From: Dipteris shenzhenensis
Taxonomy: Eukaryota; Polypodiophyta; Polypodiopsida; Gleicheniales
Assembly (NCBI GenBank): GCA_047967505.1
Contig: CM106541.1
Reading direction: 5' to 3' (one strand)
DNA: 64,000 nucleotides
Part shown: positions 11,860 through 23,116 of the stretch, piece by piece
Numbering within the stretch: the stretch's first letter is position 1
Layout of the letters: each line of letters opens with the position of its first letter
Notes under the pieces: model-generated
Seen by the model: only the letters and a program-made list of their open reading frames with translations
What the model was told of the DNA's origin: nothing
Databases searched by the model: none
Translations under genes and position numbers: made by a program

Positions 11860-12384
11860 ACTATAGGATGGTTGCAAGAACAATTTTGAACGTCATAAAT
11901 GACACTTGGGTTTTTTAACATACGGGTGAACTATTTTTAAATATTTTCTTTCATGGTTGATAACACTTTTAATAAGAAGAACCATTTTGAATGTCACAAG
12001 TGCTGATGCAATCCCATGCTATGAAGTCTACAGATAGTTTTTTTTCCCCGCATATGGGTGAAGTGATGTTTACGTTACTAAGTTCAACATATCAAGCAAC
12101 ACATTTGTTTTGATTATTGAAGGACTTTGATAATAAGACCCATTTCAAATGCAAAAGAATTGTTGTATCAGTAATGGAATCCGCTTTGGAGTGGAAATTC
12201 GGTTTCTTTCAAACCCACATACTATTGTTGCATAATGTGAGTATGGCTCCAATTGGAAGTTAAGGTAGACTATAATTCGCAATATTGGTATAGTTACACA
12301 TTTTTATTTTCAAGAATCTTCCCAAATAGTGGTTTCCACAAAGCTATGTTGAGTACCTCAATAAGAAAATTGTGGAAAAGCTCG
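11860..12384. other. Non-coding stretch
   Basis: AT-rich sequence between the 53-bp array and the CTCGCT-rich repeat end. No coding similarity was recognised. Confidence 0.4.
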
Positions 12385-12435
12385 CTCGCTTTTTTGGGCC
12401 CGCTCGCTTTTCCTCGCTCACTCTATCGACTGCCT
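12385..12435. repeat. CTCGCT-rich repeat end shared with 36066-36117
   Basis: A ~50-bp segment of GCTCGCTTTTTTGGG...CTCGCTC..CTCTAT.GACTGCCT matches 36066-36117 closely. Here it abuts LINE sequence to its right, as expected for an element end inserted in or next to the LINE. The partner end was not found to the left. Confidence 0.6.
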
Positions 12436-14700
12436 CCCCTAGGAACAATTTGCCTAAAAACAAAGTTCAAGAGACAATGCGAGGTGGGTCCCCAGTCTAG
12501 ATAGAGGACTGTGGTCTTGGTAGCATTAATCCTAGATTCAAAGACGATGGTGAACCACTCCAAATAAATATTCATCAATGTGGTGAGGTTCTCATAGTCT
12601 GCAATCAGGAGATCGGTGTTATTGTCTGTGGAAATTTGTGAAGCAAATTGCAAACCATCAGGAAGTGTGAGTCCACACAAAGTGTCTAGCTATCTAAATA
12701 GAGGCTCTGTAACTAAAGCAAAGAGTAGGGGTGCTGGAGGACACCCTTGATAGATAGACCGTTGTAAGAAAAAATTGTTATAATGATAATGGAGCATATA
12801 ACATTTTGGCCAAAGCCATGTCTTTGTGGGTGAAAATCATATTTTCCAATGCTCTTCACTCTAAATAGTATGGTTTCTTGCATAAACAAAGTATACATGA
12901 AGCCATATTGAACATGCATCTCAAGGTTGATTATGCTCTCTCTGTGGAAAAAAATTCATCTTGGTGAACAAACTCTACTCTCTAGTGCTTCAACACTTAC
13001 CCCCATTTTGTGCTTGGTGACCTCTAAGAAGGACCACTCCACCTTATCCTAGGCCTTCTCAAAATTAAGGAGAAGGATAGCAAGAGGTAGGCTGAGACTC
13101 TTCCCAAGCTCAGTCTACTTTCTCCCAAGACATGAAGATGTTGTCTAATATGTTACGCTCTTGAACAAAGCCACTTTACATGTAATGGATGATATCTAAG
13201 AGATAGGGACACAACTGAAGGTTCGAGACCTTGGCTAAAATCTTGTAGGCAGTGTCCACAAGGGTGATCGGTCTCCACTAGTGAATGTCTAGCATGTATC
13301 CCCCCTTTGAGATTAGGCAAATCCATTCCCAAATCAATGGGACTAGTGAATGTCTGGAATCGGATATCTCCTAACAAGCCTACCGCCGGCGGGATGACAA
13401 TGAGCTCTCAAAAACTCCAAAAGAATATTGAAGTCAAACTGTCCTCTCCGGGGAATTCTTGGGGTCGAAGGGCCTTGAGGGCTTGCCAAATCTCCTCATC
13501 TATGAATAGTGCCTCCAATTGGCTATGCAAGCATGGTGAAACTACTATTGGAACCTGGTCCTAGGCTACCTCTTAGGCCACATCGATAGTTGGAGATGGC
13601 TCCTCCACCTACAGCTACCTGTAGAAGTTTATGGTCATCTCAAGAATCTCTTAGGGGTCTATGTGCACCTATCCCTCATCATCTCACACTCACTAGAGCT
13701 GCATCCCCACTAACCAAAAGAACTACCTAGTCATCCTATCACTGGATCCGTCTAGCCCACAAGGAGTGGTAACAAAAACTAGTGCACCAGACCTTTGTGG
13801 CCTGGAGAGATCAAGCCACACGCTCTCATGATGGTCACTAAGCCATTGTGAGCCTGGGTCCTTCTCTTTAACATGCTCAATGGATGCGAGGTTCCTTCTC
13901 GCAAGGCTCTCTCTCGCTCTTGAAGAGCATGTATTCATCTGAGGGCCTAAAACTAGAGCTCTACACTGCTCTGTTGGATCTCCTCAGCCACCCAAGAGGC
14001 CCATCCCCCATCCTCTAGCTGCTACTACCAAATCTATGTTACTAGCTACTATAACTTCTCATCTTGAAAGAGATCGTTTGAGATGTGAACACACCTTTGG
14101 GGGAGTCCTCTATAGGGCTGCTCGAGGTGGAGCATACTAGGGGAGTGGTCCAACAATGTGGAACCTACCTGGATCCCGATGGATTCCCCTCTATGCAACA
14201 CCTAATCCCCAACATAAAACTGGTCTAGATAGTCCATCAATCCATCTCATTTGCTCTGGCCAAAGGAAAAGAGGAGGTTTCCTGGGGCCTTGGTGAAACT
14301 CTGTGTCTCGCCAAGGGTCTTTGCCTGCAAAGATGAACTAAATCCAACTGCTCCTCTCTTCTACTGGCATCTCTAGGAAGGAAGCTCCTCCCTGCTTGTT
14401 CTATGAAAAAGTTAGATTGTTGAAGTCTCCACCAACAATCCAGAAGTCCACATCTGTCAGCCTCCTCCAAAAGTCATGATGGTGCTTTCTATAGGCTGGT
14501 GTGTACATGTTCAGGATGCCACATCCACATTGCCCAACCTGTGATCAGCTCACCCACGTCATAAACCTCGAGAGTCACTACTTGAAACAAAAAAATGCAA
14601 ACACTCCATTGCAACCTACTATGGGGGACCACACCTTAGGCCTCTCCCTAGGAGCAAGTAAGAAGAAGAACCAAAGAGCGAGCAAGAAGCCGAGGGGAGG
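12436..14700 (-). pseudogene. LINE ORF2: endonuclease and reverse transcriptase, broken
   Basis: Minus-strand translation shows an L1-type endonuclease block (DFWIVGGDFNNLTFS near 14400-14450, allowing for frame changes). Reverse transcriptase blocks follow: RPITLVDTAYKILAK near 13240-13280, LLLNFEKA.DKVEWSFLEVT near 13020-13075, and GLTLPDG.QFASQ...TDLLIADYENL near 12560-12680. The catalytic [FY]ADD box reads STDNN, so the second aspartate is lost. Many stops and frameshifts are present. The 3' end is cut by the repeat at 12435. Confidence 0.75.
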
Positions 14701-15901
14701 GGGCTGTTATAGCTAGGGGGGAGGGGGGGGAGTATAGGTAAGGAGGGGGGGCGAACCACAAGAGTACTAACCTTCGAGGGTACTAGCACTCCAGTTTTCC
14801 TCTGCTGCTTAGGATGAGGTTGCTAGCCTCCTGTCTTGGAGGGAGGGGGAGATCTAGTAGGGAGGGTAGCTGACATTGGAGCCATGGGGGGTCATGCATC
14901 CTATTGCTGAGCTAGCAAATGCATACCATGTGTCCCTATCATTGGAGGCTCCTCAAATAGGTCAAAAAATTCTCGTCCTCTGGAATTTGCCAATGGTCAG
15001 AGGGGGTGCTCCTTGACTACTCTCCCTGAGCTTGGGAGGTAGCCTCATGTACTAACTATGACTTCTCCTTAGCCTTGGCTCGTGCCTTCTACGGTTTCTT
15101 TCACCTAGTTTTCTTCGCCTTTTCTTTTTCTTACCAACTTTGGTCCATTTACCTTTGGATGGCTGGGTCCACCGGGGCCTCTTTGCCTGAGGCTCCCTCT
15201 ACTGTCATGAGTGGGCCTATGGAAGGGGGGGAGGGGGCTATCTCTGGACTCTAGGGCAATCCTGTGCATCATGCCCCATCTGTCGGCACCTAACGAGCTA
15301 TCTAGGGAGGCCTAAGGGCTCTACCCTCTGTTGGATCTTCCCTCCATCTAAATTCTTGCAGTATATCTCCTCCAGAAGGGACTCCAGGCTCTCCACCATG
15401 AGTTGGAGTCTGGGGACCCTGTCATCCACTACAACTGAGGCTATTGTGTCCAGTCGGGACTCTAGCACTATATTAAAAGCTCGACCAATAGACGGGAGGA
15501 TGACCCTGTACTCTCTTGTGAGCCTTTGAGAGTGGAGCATCATTGAAAAGCAGAGAACTCAATGTGTTGCGTCCATATCCTCTTTGGTGAATCCATGGTA
15601 CCATAGGGAAAGATACACTAAGTGTGGGTGAGGTAGATTGGGCTCTGCTACATGAGTTAGGGTGGTCTCTAGAGAGCACCAACTAAAGGAGAAAAACTCC
15701 CCTTCTATAGATAGTAACCTCCTGAATGTGATCACCCTCCAGTGCCAAGTTTGCTTGGATCTAGCCACTCACATATCGCCTCATGGGCATGACACCCACG
15801 ATCCTACCTATCATTACTTTGTCTTGTAATGATTGAATTGCATGTTGCTTATCTTCCTAGAAGAGGACCTTAACGGCAATGGCATTCGGGGATGTTGCCA
15901 T
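14701..15901 (-). pseudogene. LINE ORF1 (nucleic-acid-binding gag-like protein), broken
   Basis: A minus-strand ATG at 15901 begins MATSPNAIAVKVLF. A TAG and then DKVMIGRIVGVMPMRRYVSG follow, and then LPHPHLVYLSLWYHGFT. This order matches the DUF4283-type domain of plant LINE ORF1 proteins (family knowledge). A zinc-knuckle remnant CRQMGHDAQDCP lies at 15253-15288, with the first cysteine pair damaged. At least three stops interrupt it. G-rich runs near 14700-14750 mark the junction with ORF2. Confidence 0.62.
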
Positions 15902-16263
15902 GAGAGACGCTCTACCTAGACAAGGGTCACCGTTAAGAGACTTCTTCTCCAAAGAACCACAAAGAAAGAGGCAGAAATGGAAAAGTAAAAAAGGAGGAAA
16001 AGAAGGACAACCACCACCTATGATGACTGAAGGATTTTCTAGCCAAAATATGGGCTATCACAAAAAAATCATGCTACTCTTTAGCATGTGGTGTATTTAT
16101 TTTACTCTCTTTTCTTTCAATAAAATATATTTTACTATGCACAAAAACAAGTTGAATTTCATCATTGGGCCTACCCCTTCTGAATCGCATCACTGGAAAG
16201 ATTGTCCACAATTTCCTCTCCAATAATGGAACATCGAACCATAAATTCACCGCACCTCCTACT
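15902..16263. other. LINE 5' flank, no gene seen
   Basis: Upstream of the LINE ORF1 on the minus strand. It could contain the LINE 5' leader, and no promoter is obvious. Confidence 0.3.
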
Positions 16264-16460
16264 CGAAATTTCCTCTCCACAATCAATGCACATGTATCTC
16301 ATACGATCCAATAAAAGAATCACCACATGAAAGCACACAATAGGCACACAATACAATCAATTTCATCACCACAATTAGTGCACATGCATCTCATACGATC
16401 CAATAATAGAATCACCACATGAAAGCACACAATATAAACAATTTCATCTCCACGGTTAGC
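16264..16460. repeat. ~92-bp tandem duplication, about 2.2 copies
   Basis: ATCTCATACGATCCAATAA.AGAATCACC followed by ACATGAAAGCACACAATA recurs at 16296 and 16388. A third partial start (TTTCATCTCCAC) lies at 16442. Confidence 0.8.
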
Positions 16461-18199
16461 GCAACATATCATCAGATGCATGCGATATGTAGGATGAGTG
16501 AAATTAATGGAGAAATCACCATGCGAAGACAAACCCATGAAGAAAACAAGAAGAATAGTGACGAAAAAATTTGGAAAAAAAGAAAGAAGAATAGTGCCAA
16601 AAATGGAACAACCAATGAGAGAGAGAGAGAGAGAATAGGCCAACAAATTAAAAGAGACCAGCCCTTTACTATAGTCTGCAGGGCCAAAAAAAAAAAAGTT
16701 GAATTTCATTTAAGTGGCTTGCCCAAATTACAAAGGAGGGAATGGTTAGGAATGGTAGCTCCTTATTGGTTAGGAATGGTAGTGTAGACGAGTGAATGGT
16801 CAGACCAGTATATGTAATTTGTTTCGGCATTATGTTTGAATTTTTTTGTGTTTGTCCAAATTTGATCTATTAATGATCCATATATTGTTGTTGGTGTTTC
16901 TATTAGTTGAGTGAAATTATTTTTAGCCATGGAATTTGTCATTGTTGATGTTGTTGTTGTGCGAATATTGAAGTCTATATTGAAGTCTTCGAGTATGTAT
17001 TATTAATGTCATTTCTTGAATTGTTGATTGGAACACTGTTGTCATTGTTTTTGGTGACTTGTAAACATTAAGTATAGTGATTGGGGCGCGATGTATGTGG
17101 CTGTGGATTATTAACAAGGCTTCGATCCCATTTGTTTTATGTCATTGTTTGTTGTGTAGTATGTTGCTATTCCATTGTTTCCATTACCACACACTACAAC
17201 GAAACTAGGTAGCTGTAGTTTGTGGGGGTTGTTTTTGTGTGTTTCTTGTAGGTAGAGAAATGTTGCATTGGACATGCTTTTGAGTTAATGATGCCATCCC
17301 TGTACTTGTTGAAGGACCTTGTGTTTAGTGATTGTATGTAATCGCATGTGTTTGCGTTGACTGATAGGTCAAGTTGATCTATTTTCCATGAGCATTCGGT
17401 TTGCAACCGCACGTTCTTGTGTCACACTAATGTCAACCTTAATTTGTTTTGATTCTATGTCTTTGAGCAAGTATAGATTATTGGGGTCTCTTATTCTCAA
17501 GAGTGTTGTGTAGATGAGTCCATGCATATTGATATTCAATCGGTTGAATGCTAGCTTGTCCGTTGATCCTTGTGCTCAATGTATTGTTCTTGCTGCAGCT
17601 GGTTGCACTAGAAATAGTGCTTGCATCATAGTGTTAAGGTGGTTTTTCCCTATTTGAAATTATCTGGTTGTTGGGAGGATTGGTGTCCAACTTCTTGGTA
17701 TTGTTTCATCATATAATTGGATTTGTTGTACCCACATTTTTTTCCCTATTCTGTTGTCTATGAATTCAATCCACATATGCTTTTTGCTGTGTTGACTATT
17801 GTAGTTCATTGGCTCCATTTATGAGGCCGTCTTTGGTTCCAGATTTCCAGAGCAAATCTCCACTAGCATGCCTTCTTTTAGATTGAGTTCTAAATGTAGA
17901 CCAATAGTTGTTTTTGGGTCTATAGGAATCTTCACTGTTTTGTGGCAAGTCCTGTGTCTCGTATCCTTTGCCTTTATTGTGAGTGCTTTTGAATCGAGAA
18001 GTTGAAAAACTTCATTGTTTTACTTATCGTTTGTTTGCATTGGTGTAGAAGAGGTGTGGTAGGGTAGTCCTTATCTTGTGCTTCCAAAATTTTGGGTGTG
18101 CAGACCCACGGCGTGAGTTCCTCTTTTTTGCGATTTGCATTACTTCATTGTCCATAGGATAATTAAGGGACTCCACGATGATGCAGCAACAACCCTGGA
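16461..18199. other. Non-coding or unrecognised stretch
   Basis: GT-rich on the plus strand. Short frames on both strands do not resemble known proteins. A GA run lies at 16618-16633. No gene is supported. Confidence 0.35.
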
Positions 18200-20480
18200 A
18201 ATTGAGGAGGATGGGATGGGCAACTAGAGTCTGCTGGAGGTCAGAGGGGCAGAGGAGAGAGAGAGAAAAGTGGGTTGGAGATCTAAGGAGAAATATGACA
18301 TGGCTAGGATGGGGTGGCAATGGTCGGGGTTATGGCGGAGGATGGATTGGAGGGCATTAGGAGGAAGTGGAGATGTGAGGTCTAAGTGGAAGATGAGGTT
18401 TTGTGCGCAAAGTGCATCGAAGTGCATTTGGAGGGTTTGGGGGATTTTGCATGGTGTAAGTGTGTATGTGGTGAATTGTGCAGAGACCTCCCAGTACATT
18501 TGAAACTCCTGTTGCTCCTGATCTTCCAATCCTAACTCCTCTAATTGGTAGCGCTGTCGTTCGTTCTTTGCTTGGAGGGACACCATGAGTTCCCTTTCTT
18601 GTGTTAGGAGATCCTATAGAGTTTGGATCTCTCATTCCTGGTGCTCCTATGTTCTAGCGTACTGTGCCTCTGCTTGTGCCTTTTGCTCCAGTGTTGTTTG
18701 TAGGCCAGTCGACCTGGTCCATGAGAGTTTGGACCAGGGATTTGCTTGTGGCGAGGTCATCTTGGAGCTTCATAAGGGCTAGCTCAATCTCTTTAGCTTT
18801 GGCAAGGTACTCCTCTTCTCTTTGTATGGTTGCATGACCTATGGCTTGGGATGCAACCATTACGGATTGGTTGTCGTGTGCATAGAGTTGTGCTTGAAGG
18901 AGACTAGCTTAGAGTTGTGAGGCTTGTTCCTGTCTCCTTTGCAAAATTGTGTGTGCGACTTGTGGGAGCTATGCCATGGCTTCAAATAGGCATTGTTCCA
19001 TCAGGTCTGGCACTCGATAATTGCTCGGTTGACATGTGGCTATAGCCACCTAGTGCCCTATGTTGGGGCATGCTGCAAAATTGTAGGGCCTCTGCTAGGC
19101 CTGCCCATGGAGGGGAAGAGGTGCCAGTGGCAAAGGATGTGGTCTCCTGGGGGGCTGTGGAGACTGAGACATAAGGCACAATGGGAGTGGCCGGCGTGAT
19201 TTTCACTGAAAGATGGAGGCCCCAATGGTGACAGTTTCATCACCAGGAAGGTCTTTGATCAGAATGGGCTCCTCCTAAATCAGTTTGCCCTTGTTTTGAG
19301 AATCCTCCTGTTGGAGTTGTAGATGTTGGCTCATGAATTCTTGCATTTGGTGGTCCTCATTGTGCGAGTAGTTGGCTTGGGTTCGATTGCAAATGACCGA
19401 GTAGCGTTGGGCATTGTCCTTGCTTGTTTGGGCTTGGGCTTGACCTCTGTCTCTTCAGTCTCTGTCTGCGCTGTCCCTGTGGCGGATTTTTCAGCCAACC
19501 CAAAGCTGGTTAGTGGATGCTGTTGCAGCAAGTAGCAGAGAACCGCCATGTATAGCATGGGGTTGTTGATTACTTTCTCATGCGTCTTGAGGTCTCGTCC
19601 CTCATCTAGGTGTGGAAATAGTCTACCCAATTTGTAAGCTTGGGCTCCACCAACCGCAACAAGATATTGGGCACAACGGACTGATGGTGGTCTGTGTGCT
19701 TGACTTGTGTGAGCCATTGCAAGGCTCTTGCCAGTTTTTCCACCTCAAGCTTGTGAATGGCAACGAACTGGAGTCGCCCCTTGCTCTTCTGTCGATCATA
19801 CTGGCAGATCATGCTAAGGGCGTCTAGCTTTTTTTTGGTGGAGTACTTCTCGTTGATGAGACTGGCAGGCTGAAGGGTGCACATACCACATCCTAATTGA
19901 TCTGGTAGTGGTGGGCATTGGCTACTGCATCTCGCAGGATGCCAATGTTGGTGTTGTTGTTGTACGCTTGGAGGAATTCTGCCAACAGCTTCATGTCCAG
20001 GTGGCATGGGAGACGGTCTGCCACTTTGATTAGGCTAGTAACTCTGAGTGCATCATGCACCTTTGACTCCTTTAGTGCTGCATATGTTGCCGATGTATGG
20101 TAGTGGAGGGTGTAGTCGTGACCCTCGTAGGTGAAGCGTGAGTGCATGACACACGTGTCCAATTCCTGGAGCTAGGCTTCTCCTAGCGATGAGTGTGACT
20201 GGGAGCATACGATCTTGTATTCACCTATTGTTGGAGTCGGGGTGTGCTTTCTTGATCTTGAGGGGGTGTACCAGCTGTTGTTGTACCATCCTGGGTGGCC
20301 TATCTACTGGACACTTCTTCTTTCCCTTGCAAATCTTCTATGGGGAGCTCAGAAGGCATACGGATTGTCATTGCAGAAGGGGTGCTTTGGGAATCTGAGG
20401 GGCCAGTGGCCTGTGGGATAGGGCGGGGGCAGAGTCCCAACTCTGTTTCGAATTCGAAGAATTCATGTTCGGGATCCATC
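18200..20480 (-). pseudogene. Unidentified retroelement gag-like ORF, broken
   Basis: A minus-strand frame begins near 20480 (MDPEHEFFEFETELG) and can be followed with a few stops to about 18200. It carries SRFTYEGHDYTLHYHTS, then an alpha-helical segment (VADRLPCHLDMKLLAEFLQA), a basic segment around 19750-19850 and a heptad-like coiled coil (EEEYLAKAKEIELALMKLQD) near 18800. The order, charge and position behind a GRCGGGATA repeat array like that of the adjacent gypsy gag suggest a gag-type protein. I do not recognise the family and see no polymerase after it. Confidence 0.4.
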
Positions 20481-20639
20481 AGAAAGAGTGATGGCAGTTG
20501 AGTGATGAGGGAGTCGGTGGACAAGGAAGAGTGGGAGGACATAAACAAGATGTTTTGGATGGTAGTGGAAGAGGGTAGGAGGCTGTGAGAATTCTGGAGA
20601 AATTTTGCAAGAGTTTGGGGGAAATTGTTATGGCAACGA

Positions 20640-20935
20640 CCCGGCGAGATAAGTCCTGTTTATATTGATTTTGCATCTCCACGGCCGGCGGGATCTTCCA
20701 ATGGCAACAATTAATGGGGTAAGTCGATGGCAATGGTCGACGAAATCCGAGATCATGGCGGTCGGTGTGATTTGACATTGGCGATGATCGACGGTATCTG
20801 AGATCGTGATGATCAGTGGGATACTTCTATAAAAATGACCAACGGGATACTTGATGGCACTGTCCAGTAGGATCCAAGATGGCGATGGTCGGCGGGATAC
20901 TTCTATGGCCACGATTGACACGATACTGACTTTGT
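20640..20935. repeat. Degenerate GRCGGGATA repeat array (short)
   Basis: The core (G/A)(G/A/T)CGGGATA or its variants recurs about every 30-40 bases, often as GATGGTCGGCGGGATAC. On the minus strand this lies just upstream of the ORF starting at 20480 and so would be its 5' leader. The same motif fills 25862-26700. Confidence 0.7.
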
Positions 20936-21093
20936 GGAGAAGTAAAAGAGGGGGGGTGTGAAGGGGAGTGGGAGAGGGAGTGAGTGGAGTGCATTTGTGC
21001 AGTGTGGGACTGATTGTGAGGCCAACGTGCAAAATGGTGAACAAATGCAAAAATGGACATACTAACCCTACTTCACCTAGTGTTGATCATGGA

Positions 21094-21121
21094 TGTGTGT
21101 GTGTGTGTGTGTGTGTGTGTT
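21094..21121. repeat. (GT)n microsatellite
   Basis: Perfect TG dinucleotide run of about 28 bases. Confidence 0.95.
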
Positions 21122-21869
21122 CGGCAGTGACTTGTGGGCTATGGGTGCGTTGGGTGAGATGCCTACCGTACTAGCTCACCTAGACCTAGACTTGATGGTT
21201 ATGAGGAATGCGGTGTGGTCAGACGCCGTGCTACCACATAGCGTGTTAAAAGCCACGTAGAGTAAGTGTCTAGCTTGTGTTTTACCTTAGACACTAGAGG
21301 CACATTGGTGTTGGGCATAGTTGTTGCGACGTGGTCCGTTTTCTTTAGGGAAGCGGGTTCTTGTGAGACCGGCCTTGGCACAAACCCTTGCTTTTGTACG
21401 TAGGCCGGTACCATCAAAGGTGGTATGATCGCAATTATTTTTGAGGGTTTATCTTTGGAATTAGAGGGAGGTTCTTGTGTAACACTTCGTAGAGGAGGGG
21501 TCAATCCTTGCGATGTGCCCTGATTGCTACCCTTGGCGATATTTGTGTTGAGTCAGACTATTCGTGGTAATAGTGCATACTTGCGGTACTTTGGAGCTGG
21601 TCTGCCGCATTCGGTTCTTTAGTAGGTTCTTGTGGTGCTGCATCTCAGGACGACATAGGTTCTTGTGTTGCTACCTTCAGAACCTTCATGGCTTATACCC
21701 TCATCTTCGGGACCTAGGTGACCTTCCTGCCTCAGTTGCCCAAGTGGTTGGTGCTGACAGAGTTGTTGGGGGGATGTGGCACTGGATGAGATGGAGTGGA
21801 GCTTGAGACTCGAGGCATAAGTTGGTGGTGTGGTCTCCTTCTTGTAACATATGGTTTCAGAAGAGACGT

Positions 21870-22530
21870 TCCTAGAGCGACTGGGGTCTTCTGTGGTGCT
21901 TGGACTTCCTCCAGGCATCAGGTCTGATTGAAGTGACGTTGGGCACAGAGGATAGTCTCTTGTACTTGCTGTTCATCAATTTCCTGAGCAGAGGACAATA
22001 GTGGAGGTGGAGCGGGCAATGGCATCGGTTTACCACTACGATTGGCTTTCTTCTCCCTTTGGGGTGGGACTTTAATTGTGGTGCTGGAGATGGCTGGGGC
22101 TTCCGGTCTACCCTCTTGTGTAGCTTCATTGTCATGGATCGGAGGGGGTGGAACTAAAGGAGTAGGACTTGGTCCACATAGTGGGACTACCACCGTTTTG
22201 CCACCATTTGTGAGTGAAGTAGTTTGGGCTCGCTAGTTGATTTGACAGTTCATGGCAGAGCACCAGGTTCTTCCCAATATAATTTGTTCGTCAGTTGCTT
22301 CTGTGGGGAGAACATAAAATTGTATTTCCACTGCCTGGCAAACAACCATTAGACTTAAATTCACAAAACCCAAGGTTTGTAGGAGTTGGCCGTTTATAGC
22401 TCTTACTGAAGCGACAGTGAGGGTTAGGGGTACTTGTAGCTTTTCCCATACCTCGCGAGAGATGAAGTTGTGGCTCGCTGGATCTACGAGTGCTTTGATG
22501 CACATGCGCGGAACCTGCAGTTGAAACAAG
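21870..22530 (-). pseudogene. Gypsy aspartic protease and proline-rich linker, broken
   Basis: The minus-strand frame from 22529 reads LQVPRMCIKALVDPASHNFI and later EQIILGRTWCSAMNCQIN, matching the retropepsin of plant Ty3/gypsy elements. The catalytic D-S/T-G is changed to D-P-A, so it is probably inactive. A TAG replaces the expected tryptophan after QIN, and the frame then continues as RAQTTSLTNGGKTVVVPL and a proline-rich linker, as in intact relatives. No reverse transcriptase follows. Confidence 0.72.
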
Positions 22531-22572
22531 CAACCTAGTTGGCTCTACTGTGAGTTCACCTGTTAGTTCCAC

Positions 22573-22900
22573 CTATTTAGTCGTTGCCTTAAGTAGTGTC
22601 ATTTGCTTACACTGTCGAAGCTTAGCATTACGGGCTCTAGCTTCCTCGATGGCCTGGCGTTTCATCCTGGCCACCTTGACCTTGAGTTCTTTTTCTCTAT
22701 GCACGGCTTGAAGGGTGGAGAGAGTGAGTGGCCCGTAGTATCTTTTTAATTTGCTCCCGTTAAGGTAGCCATCCATTTCAGTCCCATCAAGGGTGGCTAT
22801 TTGACACGACCCTTGGAGAGTGATCTCAACCACATGGTAGGGACCCATACCTTGGTACTTTAGCTTACGTTTGGTATTACGGAGGCTATATAGGAGTGCG
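22573..22900 (-). pseudogene. Gypsy integrase C-terminal fragment, displaced
   Basis: The minus strand reads LLYSLRNTKRKLKYQGMGPY and further on DGTEMDGYLNGSKLKRYYG, the C-terminal SH3-like part of plant gypsy integrases. It then continues into a charged helix (VHREKELKVKVARMKRQAI). In a normal element this lies at the far end of pol, after RT. Here it precedes the protease by under 50 bases and follows gag. Confidence 0.75.
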
Positions 22901-23116
22901 AATCTCCCTCTGCTAGGTCCTTGTTCTTGAGGTTGCGGTCAAAACTAGGACCGGGTCAGGATAGGTCTACTTATAGGAGGGCGAGGGTGCTAGGCCTTGG
23001 GCATGCACTGGATTGTTTACCTTTGGGCTCGAAGGCACTTCAGGGTCACCCTGGGTGGATGCATGTTCAAAAGCAAAGAAGGTGGTGAGAGTAGCTGTCT
23101 CCTCGTGAGAACCATT

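Noticed and set aside
16419-16787. 122-codon plus-strand frame
   Set aside because: Low-complexity Lys/Arg-rich translation of a repeat and a GA run, not gene-like.
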